Source: [Mycobacterium] manitobense
GTDB taxonomy: Bacteria > Actinomycetota > Actinomycetes > Mycobacteriales > Mycobacteriaceae
Direction: 5' to 3'
Assembly: GCF_025821665.1 (NCBI RefSeq)
Contig: NZ_JACKSJ010000098.1
Location: 1-64,000 of the forward strand
Length of the DNA: 64,000 nt
Each line of letters begins with the position of its first letter. Positions within the stretch are counted from its first letter, which is position 1. Shown piece by piece: positions 22,842 through 31,968 of this stretch. The position numbers were made by a program, and so were the translations under genes. The notes under the pieces are model-generated. The model was not told the DNA's origin. It saw only the letters and a list, made by a program, of their open reading frames with translations, and did no database searches.

Positions 22842-23760
22842 AGTGCAGCACCTCATCGGCGGTCGCGAAGCCGCCGAGGTGGCTCTCCTCGGGCCGCAGC
22901 ACGAGGGTGGCGTCGGGCAGCATGTCGATGGCCTTCTGCGCGTCGGCCAGCGGGACGATGTGGTCGGAGTCGCCGTGCCACCAGCGCACCGGCGCCTGAA
23001 CGTCGGCGAGTTTGAAGCCCCAGTCGCGGCCGAAGAGCCGGGCGTCGTCGACAATCGCCTGGAAGCGGCCCTTGGACAGCAGCACCAGGTCGTCGATGAA
23101 CATGCCCTCCATCTCGGGATCGTGCAGCACGCGTTGATCGCCTTCGGGGGTGGTGGCGGCATAGGCCTGGCAAGCGAAGTGTGCGATCGGCAGCACCGGC
23201 GTCAGAAGCGCGGACATCGTCGCGGCCAGCGGCCGGCGCAGGCTGTGCAGAACCGGGGCGAACTTGCGGGCCAGTTCCACGGCGCCCGTCGCCAGCGCGT
23301 CGGGTCCGACCGACGGGACGACGCCGCCGAGGACGGCGACTGCCTGGACGCGGCTCGCCAGGGGTGGGACGGCGGCGCAGGCCAGGGCGTAGGGCCCGCC
23401 ACCGGAGAGGCCGACGACGGAGATCTGCTCGGCGCCGAGGATGTCAACGACGTGGTTGACGTCGGCGACCCAGTCGGCGATGGCCTCGTAGGCGTACGGG
23501 TCGGACAGGCCGGAGCCGGGCCGGCCGAGCACGATGACGCGCAGGCCGAGCTCGACGGCGGCGCGGCGGCCGCAGAGCGGGAACTGGCGGCGGCCGCCGG
23601 GGGTGCCGTGGAACCACAGCACGGTGTCGCCGTTGGGGTCGCCGAACTCGGCGAAGCCGATGCGGCGGCCGTCGGGCAGGGTGAACCGGCCTTCGGCGCG
23701 CGGGTCGTCGACGCGCGGGACGCGGTAGGGGTGGCGGACCAAGTCGTTGAAAGATGTCAT
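22801..23760 (-). CDS. Alpha/beta hydrolase
   Basis: A 319-residue alpha/beta-fold hydrolase. The oxyanion region is WFHGTPGGRRQFP, the nucleophile elbow is GLSGGGPYALA (Ser in GxSxG), the acid is probably in WWHGDSDHIVP and the His in EESHLGGF. The lid domain between strands 6 and 7 is large. Substrates are unknown; such proteins act as esterases or epoxide-type hydrolases. The start at 23760 (MTSFNDLVRHPYRVP) is the first plausible Met; upstream sequence belongs to the divergent exporter promoter. Confidence 0.9.
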   Translation of the reverse strand: MTSFNDLVRHPYRVPRVDDPRAEGRFTLPDGRRIGFAEFGDPNGDTVLWFHGTPGGRRQFPLCGRRAAVELGLRVIVLGRPGSGLSDPYAYEAIADWVADVNHVVDILGAEQISVVGLSGGGPYALACAAVPPLASRVQAVAVLGGVVPSVGPDALATGAVELARKFAPVLHSLRRPLAATMSALLTPVLPIAHFACQAYAATTPEGDQRVLHDPEMEGMFIDDLVLLSKGRFQAIVDDARLFGRDWGFKLADVQAPVRWWHGDSDHIVPLADAQKAIDMLPDATLVLRPEESHLGGFATADEVLHFIRAQIGPSQPAR

Positions 23761-23866
23761 CTCGAAGAAAGAATGTAACGGTGAGGTTGCCTCCACGGCG
23801 AACTGCGGTGCGACGTGGGGCCCCGGCGGTCGTGTGGCGCTCAGGTCGCACGCGCACAATCGCGGG

Positions 23867-25150
23867 ATGGCTGACTCCCGTCCTCGCCGATCCAGGCGGC
23901 TCTTGGACTCCATCCGCAAGGAGATCCCGGAGGCGTTGGCGGCGGGGCAGGATCATGACGACGCGCAGGTCGCGGCCATGCTGCGGGAGCTGGGCATCGC
24001 GCTGATCGAATGCGAGCAGCCCGCCCAGATGGTCCAGGCGCGGCTCTTGACGATCGCTGCGCAATACACCGACCAGACGGTCCGGATCGTCGCGCTGCCG
24101 ACGGCGCTGGTGGTCCAGGTGGGCACCGTCGCCTACGAGGTGGAGACGGTGGTCAGGCCGACGACCCAGCTCGATCTCGCGGGCCGGGTCGACGCGATCG
24201 CCGAGCTCGCCGAGGTCGGGGCGATCACCCCGGCCGACGCCGCCCGAGAGGCCGCGCTCGCGCGGTCGATGCCGCCCCGGTTCGGGCCGGTGACCACGGT
24301 GGTGGGCTACATGATCACGACGCTGGGCTTCGGCATGGTGATCAACCCGACGTGGGCGTCGCTGTGGGGTTACGTGTTCCTCGGCTTCGTGGTCGGCCTG
24401 ATCCTTCAACTGGGCCGACCGTTCCCGACCCTGGCCGCGGTGCTGCCGACGCTGGCGGCCGCGGTGGTGACGATGCTCGCGACGTGGTTCGTCGCCGACG
24501 CGGCCAACGACGGGCTGCTGCGGGTGATCAGCCCGCCGCTGGTGGCGCTCCTTCCCGGGCTGGCGTTGACGATCGCCGCGATGGAACTGGCGAGCGCGCA
24601 GATGATCAGCGGCGCCACCCGGCTCATTTACGGCGCCACCCAGCTGGCGCTGCTGGTGTTCGGGGTCGGGTTGGGAATGCACGTCGCGGGTCAGCTTGCG
24701 CCACAGGCCCCTTCGCCGCAGATGGGTTCGTGGTCGCTGTACGTCGCGATCGTGGTGATCGCCGTGGGCATCTACTTCTACCTGTCGGCGCCGAAGGGTT
24801 CGCTGCTGTGGCTGGTGCTGGCGGTCGGTGTGGCGCTGGTCGGTCAGCAAGTGGGCGGGCTGTTCCTGTCGCCAACGCATGCGGGCGCGGTCGGCGCGTT
24901 CCTCGTGGTGCCGTTCGCGATGCTGGGGGCGCGGGTGAAGACGTCGCCGCCGGCGATCGTCATGATGCTGACCGCGTTCTGGTCGCTGGTGCCGGGTGCA
25001 TTGAGCTTCGAGTCGCTCGGCGCGGCCGTCACCGGCGAGGGCGATCTCTCGACGCTGGGGACGACGGTCGCCGCGATCTTCTCGATCGCACTGGGCACGC
25101 TGATCGGCTGGAGCGTGTTCATGACCATCCGCGGCAGGGCGAGGCGCTGA
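23867..25150 (+). CDS. Threonine/serine exporter family (ThrE-like) membrane protein
   Basis: A 427-residue membrane protein. The soluble N-terminal domain has AAMLRELGIALIECEQPAQ and the characteristic VVRPTTQLDLAGRVDAI. It is followed by about ten hydrophobic helices. This fusion of ThrE N-domain and C-domain is the layout of Corynebacterium ThrE, which exports threonine and serine. The start at 23867 gives MADSRPRRSRRLL, a normal basic N-terminus. It is divergent from the hydrolase gene, about 106 bases between the starts. Confidence 0.88.
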   Translation: MADSRPRRSRRLLDSIRKEIPEALAAGQDHDDAQVAAMLRELGIALIECEQPAQMVQARLLTIAAQYTDQTVRIVALPTALVVQVGTVAYEVETVVRPTTQLDLAGRVDAIAELAEVGAITPADAAREAALARSMPPRFGPVTTVVGYMITTLGFGMVINPTWASLWGYVFLGFVVGLILQLGRPFPTLAAVLPTLAAAVVTMLATWFVADAANDGLLRVISPPLVALLPGLALTIAAMELASAQMISGATRLIYGATQLALLVFGVGLGMHVAGQLAPQAPSPQMGSWSLYVAIVVIAVGIYFYLSAPKGSLLWLVLAVGVALVGQQVGGLFLSPTHAGAVGAFLVVPFAMLGARVKTSPPAIVMMLTAFWSLVPGALSFESLGAAVTGEGDLSTLGTTVAAIFSIALGTLIGWSVFMTIRGRARR

Positions 25151-25231
25151 GGCCGCTCTGGTTTTTGCGTCTACGGCTGTTGTCCAGCCGCGGGCGCGAC
25201 CCTGGGCGCAAAATCGAGGCTTGGCGCGGCG

Positions 25232-25558
25232 TTACGACCTCTGGTAGCTGTCGATGCCGGCGGCATGCCTGCGCAGGCGATCCGCAATCTGACCGAGCCA
25301 TTCCGTGTACGTCAGCGGATCGGGGTCGTAACAGACGCCGGGTGTCCTCAGCAGGAACTGCTTGAGATCCGATTCAGCATGAGTCTCGCGCAGGTCGTCG
25401 ATCTCATCAGCCAGCTTTCGTAGGGGCCCGACGACGGGAAGGTCGTCGACGTAGCTGTCGACGATGCCTCGCCAGTCGTCGGCTTCCACGACCCAATCTT
25501 GATGAAAGTACGCGCCGAAGAACTGGTACAAGTCTTCGGAGATGGTGCCGTCGTTCAT
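25232..25558 (-). CDS. CdiI-type contact-dependent inhibition immunity protein (orphan)
   Basis: A 108-residue acidic protein with the opening SEDLYQFFGAYFHQDW, which resembles the conserved start of the CdiI_2-type immunity family, and a later PLTYTEWLGQIADRLRRH. These proteins bind and neutralise the toxin tip of contact-dependent inhibition systems. No CdiA-type toxin, polymorphic toxin or secretion gene lies beside it, so it is an orphan. It lies between the exporter (convergent) and a lipoprotein gene. The start at 25558 (MNDGTIS) matches the family start. Confidence 0.75.
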   Translation of the reverse strand: MNDGTISEDLYQFFGAYFHQDWVVEADDWRGIVDSYVDDLPVVGPLRKLADEIDDLRETHAESDLKQFLLRTPGVCYDPDPLTYTEWLGQIADRLRRHAAGIDSYQRS

Positions 25559-25639
25559 TGGTCCGTCCCGACGTTTCGTTCCGCCCAAGTCGACCTCAGC
25601 TTCTCGTACTTGGTGTTCCAGCGCGACGAGACTCGCGGA

Positions 25640-27031
25640 TCAGCCCGCCGCCAGCTTGACCAGTTGCCCGAACCCGTTGCCGTCGAGCACGAAGACGTTG
25701 CCCGCCCCGTCGACGGTCACGTCGCGCGGACCGCTCAGGCCGCTGATCGGCAGCACGGACTCCTCGCCGGACCCTGCGGCCAGCGTGACCACCTGGCGGC
25801 TCGTGGTGTCGACGACGTAGACGTCACCGCCCGCGCCGACGGCGAGTCCGTCCGGTTCGACGTTCTCCGACAGCGGCAGCGCCGTCTGGTCCTTGCTGTT
25901 GAACTCCAGCTTCGCCACGCGGTGGTGGGCGCCGTCGTTCGCGTAGACGCTGCCGTCCTTATCGACGGCGATCGCGCGGATCCACGCCAGGTCGGTGAAC
26001 GGCAACACCGCCTGGAGCTCGAGAGCGGTGGCATAGCCGACCACCCGCTGCCCGTCCGCGACGTACACGTTGCCCATGTCATCGACGGCGAGGTGCTGCG
26101 GGTTCTCCAGGCCGGTGAAGGGCAGTACGGTCTGCTCGCCGGTGGCGGCGGTCCACTTCAGGACCTTCTTGTCGTTGGTGACGTAGACGTTGCCATCGGT
26201 GTCGACGGCGATCCCGCCGAGCTGGGTGAGCCCGGTGAACGGCACGTCGGACTGGTCGTTCGAGCCGGCTTCGATCTTCAGCACCTTGTTCTGGTCGGCG
26301 ATGAAGACGTCACCCTTCGGGCTGGTGGCGAGCCCGAAGGGGGACGTGACGCTCTGCAGCGGCACGGTCGACTGGCGCGGATCGGGCGCCGGCGTGGACG
26401 ACGGAGTCTTCGTCGCGGTGAATGGCAGGTTGGCCTTGCCGATCTCGTTGAGCGGATCCGTCGTCACCGCAACGGCTTCCAGGCCACCCGTGCCGTCGAC
26501 CATCGAGGGATCCAGCGCGACGCGGTACTTGACCGTCACCTTCTTGCCCTTGGGCAGATCCTGTTCGTTGGTGTAGCCCCCGAGGTAGTCCATGCCGGTG
26601 CCCATGGCGGGGTGGTCGAGTGCGATCCAGGTCTGGGTGGCGGGGTCGAAGCGCTCGATGGTGCCCTCCGGAATGGTCAGCGGGTTCGGCGCGCAGCTGC
26701 AGTGCTCGAGCACCAGGGTGATACCGACCTTCGGGTAGGCGACCGGTGAGTTGTTGCACAGTGTCACCTCTAGCTCGACGGGCGCCGCGCCGGGTTGCAG
26801 GGTGCCGGACGGAATACCGCTCAGCGACAGAGCCACTCGTGCATCGGCGGGCACCGGTTCGTACGGTTCCGCGGTGGGCACCGGCGCGGTCGCCGGATTG
26901 ACTGTGCAGTCGGAGGTGCCGGCCGCGGGAGTGGTCGAGGTGCCCGGGGTGCTGTCGGTGCTCGGCGAGCAGGCGGCGAGGGTGAGGCAGAGGGTGGTGA
27001 GCGCGGCGAGGCGCCGGAGGGCGTAGTTCAT
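25640..27031 (-). CDS. Lipoprotein with NHL-type beta-propeller (PknD-sensor-like)
   Basis: A 463-residue lipoprotein: signal peptide with lipobox LAAC, a Thr/Pro-rich linker, a domain of about 150 residues with Cys pairs (CSCAPN), and then a C-terminal propeller. The repeat unit is of the form VLPFTGLxxPxxVAVDxxGNVYVxD, visible five or six times. This is very like the extracytoplasmic sensor of the mycobacterial kinase PknD, but here it is attached to a lipid anchor and there is no kinase domain. It lies 11 bases after the DUF3298-like gene in the same direction, suggesting one transcript. Confidence 0.85.
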   Translation of the reverse strand: MNYALRRLAALTTLCLTLAACSPSTDSTPGTSTTPAAGTSDCTVNPATAPVPTAEPYEPVPADARVALSLSGIPSGTLQPGAAPVELEVTLCNNSPVAYPKVGITLVLEHCSCAPNPLTIPEGTIERFDPATQTWIALDHPAMGTGMDYLGGYTNEQDLPKGKKVTVKYRVALDPSMVDGTGGLEAVAVTTDPLNEIGKANLPFTATKTPSSTPAPDPRQSTVPLQSVTSPFGLATSPKGDVFIADQNKVLKIEAGSNDQSDVPFTGLTQLGGIAVDTDGNVYVTNDKKVLKWTAATGEQTVLPFTGLENPQHLAVDDMGNVYVADGQRVVGYATALELQAVLPFTDLAWIRAIAVDKDGSVYANDGAHHRVAKLEFNSKDQTALPLSENVEPDGLAVGAGGDVYVVDTTSRQVVTLAAGSGEESVLPISGLSGPRDVTVDGAGNVFVLDGNGFGQLVKLAAG

Positions 27032-27042
27032 GGTGTGTCCAA

Positions 27043-27699
27043 TCAGGCGAGGAGGGAGTCGAGTTCGGTGCGGGGGACGGTGACTTCGAGAGGGCCGTCG
27101 ACGTGGGGCAGCAGGTCGCCCTGCGGGAAGAAGAACGTCACGGTGTCGTCGGTGAGTGCGAAGGTGCGGTAGTCGTCCAGGGTGAGCTCTTTACGCATGG
27201 CATCACGAGCGGTCAACTCGCGCTGGACAATCGGGTTGAGCACCGTCAACGGGTCGGCGTCGGGCCTGAACAGGGTATCGATGGTAATCGGGGTGTGCCG
27301 GTCGACGTCGTAGGTGAATGATCTGAACGTCGTGACCGGGCGGACACCGGTGTTGGTGCCGATGGTGAGCACCACGCTCTCGGTGCTGTCGCTCCGGTAG
27401 GTGTGCGGGATCATGTCGAGTTCTTTGAGGGCCGGGGCGTCGATCTCGTGGATCCAGTCGACGAAGTCGTCGCGCGACTGGTCGACGTACTCGGCGAGCG
27501 GCGCCTCGTCCGGATACCCGGTCGGGTAGGCGATGTCGATGCGGTAGCCGTCGGTGCTCTCGTGGATGCGGCAGGTGCCGGAAGGGTCGACGGCGCCGCC
27601 CAGGTCGGCACACGCAGACGTGGCGGCGGCGGTGGGTGCCAACAGCACCGCCGCCAGGACTACGAACGCCGCGGCGGATGCCTTCGTGAACGCTGTCAT
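27043..27699 (-). CDS. Secreted RsiV/DUF3298-like protein, MPT64-related
   Basis: A 218-residue exported protein: N-terminal signal peptide AAAFVVLAAVLLAPTAAATS, then a domain with EYVDQSRDDFVDWI, FTYDVDRHTPITIDTLF and DDTVTFFFPQGDLLPH. This is the pattern of DUF3298/RsiV proteins and of the mycobacterial secreted antigen MPT64. Two cysteines near the N-terminus could form a disulfide. The function of the family is not settled. It precedes the lipoprotein gene by 11 bases on the same strand. Confidence 0.83.
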   Translation of the reverse strand: MTAFTKASAAAFVVLAAVLLAPTAAATSACADLGGAVDPSGTCRIHESTDGYRIDIAYPTGYPDEAPLAEYVDQSRDDFVDWIHEIDAPALKELDMIPHTYRSDSTESVVLTIGTNTGVRPVTTFRSFTYDVDRHTPITIDTLFRPDADPLTVLNPIVQRELTARDAMRKELTLDDYRTFALTDDTVTFFFPQGDLLPHVDGPLEVTVPRTELDSLLA

Positions 27700-27746
27700 G
27701 ACGGCAATGGGACGGCGTCGCGATCGCTACCGATCCCAACTGTGTG

Positions 27747-29402
27747 TCAGGTGGGCGGCCGCGGATGCACCGTCGTGGGTGGCGCGTCGTCAGGCGGGAC
27801 GATCGCCTGGGTCGGCGGCTCGGGACGCTTGATGCGCAGCGCCGTGGTCGGCGCGGCGATCTGTTCGGTCGGTGGCGCCGGGATCACCGTCGTCGAATCC
27901 TGCGGGCGCCGGGCGATTCTCGGCAGCGGCGGCGCGACGACAGCGGTCGCCGGTTCCGGCTCCGGCAGCGGTGTCGGCGGTGGCGTCGCAGCGGAGGTCT
28001 CGCGTCGGCGGGCCAGGAGTCCGGCGAGCGGGCCAGTGAACAGCATGGCGATCAGCACGGTGAGGCTCAGCAGACAGACGACGACGTCGAAGGTGCTGGT
28101 GATCTGCTGGGCGAGGTTGTTGCCGTAGACCGCGTCGGGCGAGGGTTCGGCGTAGCGCGGCGCCAGTGCAACGCCGATGGCCAGGTTCGCGACGGTGAAC
28201 GCGGTGAGTGCCGCGCTGAACGCCGCGATGACGCTCGCCGTGGTGTCGCCGCGGCCGAGCTGGCGGTGCAGCCACCGCGCGATGATGCCGGTGATCAGGT
28301 TGAACACCGTCATCGCGACGGTGTCGTACAGCGCACGCGTCAGGTCCAGTGACCACGCGATGAGGAAGTCGACCACTCGGCATGCGGCCGCGGCGAACGC
28401 CCAGAAGGCGATGAGCGTCAAGCACTTCTGGGCGGCCGAGCGATAGGCGCCCAGCGTGGGCGGCTGGATCTGGAAGACGGCGTAGAGAGTCGTCGGGGCG
28501 ACGATCGCCGCGGCCGCCGCCCAGAACAGGTAGCCCTCGTAGCCGACGGCTGCGGTCGACGTGTTCTGCGCGATCCCGTGGAAGGCGTCGATGTCGCGAC
28601 CGACGGGAAGCAGCCACACCAGCGTGGCGGCCAGCGCCGCCGACCCGCCGAGCGCGGTGGTGGCCAGACGTGCGGCGGCGGACCGCTCGAGCAGCCAGCG
28701 CGACGCGATGATGACCGCGATCAATGCGACGGCGCCGTACAGCAGGGTGGTGACGATGACGGCGATGTCCTGGCCGCCGAAGTCGACGTTGGTGACGAAC
28801 AGGTAGCGCAGCCGCCAGTACAGGTTCCAGGCGACCGACAGCGTCGCCAATGCGATCGACACCGCGCCCAGCGCCCGCGCCACCGAATACCAGCGACGGA
28901 ACCGGTTCTCCTCGATGGTGACGCTGGTGATCGGCGGCTGCGCGGCCAGCAGCGCGCCGCCGAGTCCGACGATCAGGCCGGGGCCGATGCCGGGCGGCAC
29001 CAATCCGGTGCCGCCGTCGCGCAGCGTCTCCAGCAGGTGGTAGCCGACGAAGCCGATCGCCACGAGGACATAGGGCAGGCAGACGAGCAGCCGGACCCGG
29101 CTGAGCAGGCGGACGTCGAGGTCGGGATTGGTGAGCCGCAACGGGCCGACGCGGGTGTCGACGGTGGCGCTGACGGCGAGGAGTGTCACGGCGATCACGA
29201 GCACCCAGAGCGACGTCCGGCCGCCGAACGCGCCGAGGCCGAAGTCGAGGTTCCACGGAAGCAGAAGGCCGAGGATGAGGAGCACGACGGCCTTGATGTC
29301 GCGGACCAGGTTGGGACGGGTCGGCACGTAGCCGACGCGGGGCCGGCCGGGGGTGGCGCTCACCGCCTCAGTGGGGGACGCGTCGTAACGCTGATCGGTC
29401 AC
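27747..29402 (-). CDS. Polytopic membrane protein with proline-rich C-terminal tail, unknown function
   Basis: A 551-residue protein with about eleven or twelve hydrophobic helices, e.g. DIKAVVLLILGLLLPWNLDF and LTLIAFWAFAAAACRVVDF. The last 90 residues are a Pro/Thr-rich soluble tail (EPEPATAVVAPP, RRPQDSTTVIPAP, PEPPTQAIVPP). No transporter or enzyme family is recognised; similar proteins occur in mycobacteria as conserved membrane proteins. The start at 29402 (MTDQRYDASP) follows a shared divergent region of about 120 bases with the DUF7159-like gene, suggesting joint regulation. Confidence 0.75.
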   Translation of the reverse strand: MTDQRYDASPTEAVSATPGRPRVGYVPTRPNLVRDIKAVVLLILGLLLPWNLDFGLGAFGGRTSLWVLVIAVTLLAVSATVDTRVGPLRLTNPDLDVRLLSRVRLLVCLPYVLVAIGFVGYHLLETLRDGGTGLVPPGIGPGLIVGLGGALLAAQPPITSVTIEENRFRRWYSVARALGAVSIALATLSVAWNLYWRLRYLFVTNVDFGGQDIAVIVTTLLYGAVALIAVIIASRWLLERSAAARLATTALGGSAALAATLVWLLPVGRDIDAFHGIAQNTSTAAVGYEGYLFWAAAAAIVAPTTLYAVFQIQPPTLGAYRSAAQKCLTLIAFWAFAAAACRVVDFLIAWSLDLTRALYDTVAMTVFNLITGIIARWLHRQLGRGDTTASVIAAFSAALTAFTVANLAIGVALAPRYAEPSPDAVYGNNLAQQITSTFDVVVCLLSLTVLIAMLFTGPLAGLLARRRETSAATPPPTPLPEPEPATAVVAPPLPRIARRPQDSTTVIPAPPTEQIAAPTTALRIKRPEPPTQAIVPPDDAPPTTVHPRPPT

Positions 29403-29523
29403 GTAGCGATCCTCTCAGTGATGGCGCCGCGATGTGTCGGCATCTCAGCGTGCTCATTTTCGCCGCTGCTGACAAGCCGGACCGGGGTACTTTGGTGCGG
29501 GTTCGAACGAAGGAGTGGGGTCG

Positions 29524-31260
29524 GTGGACGTAGTCCTCGGGGTGGCGGTCACCGGGCGGGTTGCGCGTCTGGCGATGGTCGGCTCGGCAGCCTCGGGTGG
29601 CCAGGTGTTCGACCAGTACGCCCTGGACCTGCCCGACGGCGGGATGACCGACCTGGCCGAGACGATCGTCGGCACGTACCGCGAGGTGGCCGAGTCGGGT
29701 AACCGGGTGGCTGCGATCCGGCTCGTCGTGCCGGACCCGTCGCAGGCGGAGACGCTGCGGCAGTCGGTGGTCGGCGCGGGCGTGCCGAACGTCGATGTGG
29801 TGGCCGAGACCGAGGCCGCCGCGGCGGTGGCCCGCAGTGCCGGTGCCGATGCGGCGCTGCTGCTGGCCGACGACGACACGGTGTCGCTGGCGAGGATCGG
29901 CGAGGACGAGGAGTCCACGTCGGTGCTGGCGTCGCTGCCGATCGGTCTGTCCGGTGCAGCCGTCGCGAGCGCAGCGGTGCTGCAGTCGGTGCCCAGTGGC
30001 GAGACGCTGCGGATCGTGCTGGTGGGTCACCGGCTGGATCTGGAGTCGATCGCCGCCGAGCTGGGTTCGACGGTGCCGGTGCAGGTGCCGCCGGATGCCG
30101 GGTATGCGATTGCGCGGGGCGCAGCGCAGACGGCGTCGGACGCCGGGTTCCCGGCGGGGGCGTCGACGATGATGGCGCCCGCTATCGGTGGGGCGCCGGC
30201 GATGGTGCCCCTGGTGGGTGACGCCACGCAGATGGCACCCGTTGCGGATGCGACGCAGATGGCGCCCGCGGTTGGCGACGCGACGCAGATGGCGCCGGTG
30301 GCCGGTGAGGCGACGCAGATGGCGCCGGCCACGGATTCGGCGGCGGTGGGGCCGCAGCTGGCGTACTCCGAGGAGGGGCCGGGCGAATACGAGCTGCCCT
30401 ACGAGCAGCTCGAGGAGTTCGTTCCGGAGCTCGAGGATGAGCAGGCCTACACGGCGATGATCGCGCCGCCCCCGCCGAAGACGGTGTTGATGGGCAGTGC
30501 GTTCGCGTTTGTGGTGGTGGCGTTCGCGACGCTGGCGGCGTCGGTGGCGATCACGATCCGGCCGGTGGCTGATGTGCAGGCGCAGCCGGCGCCGCCCGTG
30601 CAGCCGCAGACGGTGCCGGGGCGGTTCCTGCCGGAGGTGCCGCACCAGCCGGACCCGGTGGCGCTGCCAATCGCGGTGGTGTCGCCTGCGCCGTCGGCTC
30701 CGGCGGTGAGGGTGCCGGTGAATCGCGGGCCGAACCCGGTCGTGCCTGCGCCGGTGCAGATCCCGGGTCCCGTGCCGGTGCCGGGCGCACCGATCGTCCC
30801 GGCGGTGCCGGTTCCGGGTGTGCCGATCGTGCCGTTCAACCCCTTCAACCCGTTCCCGACGATTCCGACGTGGACGACGACGGTGACGACGTCGGTGACG
30901 CCGACCACGACGACTCCGACTACTACTAGCCCCACGACGACGAGCCCGACGACGACTACGGAGACGACGACCAAGACGACGACGTCGGAGGAGACGAGCA
31001 CGCCGACGACCGTTCCGACGGTGCCGCCGGAGCCGGAGCCACCGACGTCGGAGGCACCCGAGCCGGAGATTGAGTACTCGCCCCCGTCGCAGGCGCCGGC
31101 GTATTCACCGCCGGCCGTGGCGCCCGAGCCAGCGGCCCCTGTGGCTCCCGAGCCCGTCGCGCCTGAGCCGGCGGCGCCTGAGCCGGTGGAGCCGGAGTTG
31201 CCGTCGAGTGGCGGGGGATCTTATGAGGAGCCGGTGCTGACGTTCCCCGAGTCGCCGTAG
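29524..31260 (+). CDS. DUF7159-like envelope-spanning protein with repeat and Thr/Pro-rich wall region
   Basis: A 578-residue protein in four parts. Residues up to about 210 form an actin/ASKHA-like N-terminal domain (VVLGVAVTGRVARLAMVG, AETEAAAAVARSAGADAALL), as in the mycobacterial DUF7159 group. Then a short GDATQMAPVA repeat array, an acidic stretch (EYELPYEQLEEFVPELEDE), one transmembrane helix (TVLMGSAFAFVVVAFATLAA), and finally a very long Pro/Val and Thr-rich external tail. The tail composition suits spanning the cell wall. The start is the GTG at 29524 because GAAGGAG lies 8 bases before it; an in-frame GTG at 29515 overlaps that site. Function is unknown. Confidence 0.78.
   Translation: MDVVLGVAVTGRVARLAMVGSAASGGQVFDQYALDLPDGGMTDLAETIVGTYREVAESGNRVAAIRLVVPDPSQAETLRQSVVGAGVPNVDVVAETEAAAAVARSAGADAALLLADDDTVSLARIGEDEESTSVLASLPIGLSGAAVASAAVLQSVPSGETLRIVLVGHRLDLESIAAELGSTVPVQVPPDAGYAIARGAAQTASDAGFPAGASTMMAPAIGGAPAMVPLVGDATQMAPVADATQMAPAVGDATQMAPVAGEATQMAPATDSAAVGPQLAYSEEGPGEYELPYEQLEEFVPELEDEQAYTAMIAPPPPKTVLMGSAFAFVVVAFATLAASVAITIRPVADVQAQPAPPVQPQTVPGRFLPEVPHQPDPVALPIAVVSPAPSAPAVRVPVNRGPNPVVPAPVQIPGPVPVPGAPIVPAVPVPGVPIVPFNPFNPFPTIPTWTTTVTTSVTPTTTTPTTTSPTTTSPTTTTETTTKTTTSEETSTPTTVPTVPPEPEPPTSEAPEPEIEYSPPSQAPAYSPPAVAPEPAAPVAPEPVAPEPAAPEPVEPELPSSGGGSYEEPVLTFPESP
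30217..30330 (+). repeat. Degenerate decapeptide-coding repeat within the DUF7159-like gene
   Basis: Four near-copies encode ATQMAP with GDATQMAPVA-type units, preceded by a partial copy (APAMVPLV). They lie between the N-terminal domain and the membrane helix. Confidence 0.8.
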
Positions 31261-31506
31261 TCGAGATCCGGGCCCGATACGAAACATCCGTCGCGTCTAT
31301 TCCCGCGCCTGTCGCCCATCAAGTCATATTGAGCCCGAGTGACGAGCCATGCCTTTCTGTTTTCGCGACGGCATAAGAAGCCGGCATGCGGCAACGTGGG
31401 AAATTGGTCCTGCTCGAAACCCGTCACACACAACGGTCAGGTCGAAGGGCTTCAGGGTCGGGCAGGCCCTGGGGGCCTGCAAAGACTTCATCGCTAGCGC
31501 CGTCGG
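31261..31506. other. Intergenic region at the left border of the island
   Basis: About 246 bases without a convincing gene. Composition changes around here from the chromosomal background to the more AT-rich DNA on the right. No repeat or tRNA gene was recognised. Confidence 0.4.
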
Positions 31507-31968
31507 TCAACTCGGAAGCCAGCCGAGTTGAACATCACACACCAGTGGTCGGCCGTCCGGAGACTGCGCACCATATTGCTGTTCACTGGCGCACTGGCTG
31601 CCGATCTCGCGCTCGCCGATGACCGGTATCGCTCGTATCCACTCCCCGGTGCCGTTGCCTTGATCGGCGCAAATCATCTGTGCGCCCGTTGACGTCTGAC
31701 CGAACTGGTATCGCATCCAGTTGTAGCAAGCAGCCCCCTCAATTGCACCATCGACGAGGCCGGGTAAACTGTTCTGCTGGGGAATTGATACAGGACACTG
31801 CCCTGTGCTGGCTCCTATCGAGTTGATCTCTGCGTTCGATCTCGGGTCGCCTGCGTAATTGATCTGATTTGTGCACCGGTCGTCAGCTTTAGCAGTGCCG
31901 GTGCCCGCGAACAAGGAACTGAGTAACGTTGCCCCCGCCACCAGCGCGCCCATTCGCTTACTCCCCAT
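31507..31968 (-). CDS. Secreted Cys-containing protein, unknown function
   Basis: A 153-residue protein with a clear signal peptide (MGALVAGATLLSSLFAGTGTAKA). The mature part has six cysteines, including CTNQINYAGDP and CYNWMRYQFG, and ends VCDVQLGWLPS. This spacing suggests disulfide bonds in an exported domain. No family is recognised, though mycobacteria have several secreted proteins of this kind. The start at 31968 or at the Met five codons later is possible. Its neighbour on the right is a decayed gene. Confidence 0.65.
   Translation of the reverse strand: MGSKRMGALVAGATLLSSLFAGTGTAKADDRCTNQINYAGDPRSNAEINSIGASTGQCPVSIPQQNSLPGLVDGAIEGAACYNWMRYQFGQTSTGAQMICADQGNGTGEWIRAIPVIGEREIGSQCASEQQYGAQSPDGRPLVCDVQLGWLPS

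Noticed and set aside
23444..24880. 478-codon minus-strand frame opposite the ThrE-like gene
   Set aside because: It is rich in Arg, His and Gln, lacks motifs and lies opposite a membrane protein with clear helices.
30840..31230. CRISPR-like or satellite repeat in the Thr/Pro-coding region
   Set aside because: The repetition is codon-level (ACG/ACC/CCG runs) for a Thr/Pro tail, without regular spacers.
31261..31506. tRNA gene or attachment site at the island border
   Set aside because: No cloverleaf-compatible sequence with a T-loop consensus was found here or at the right border.
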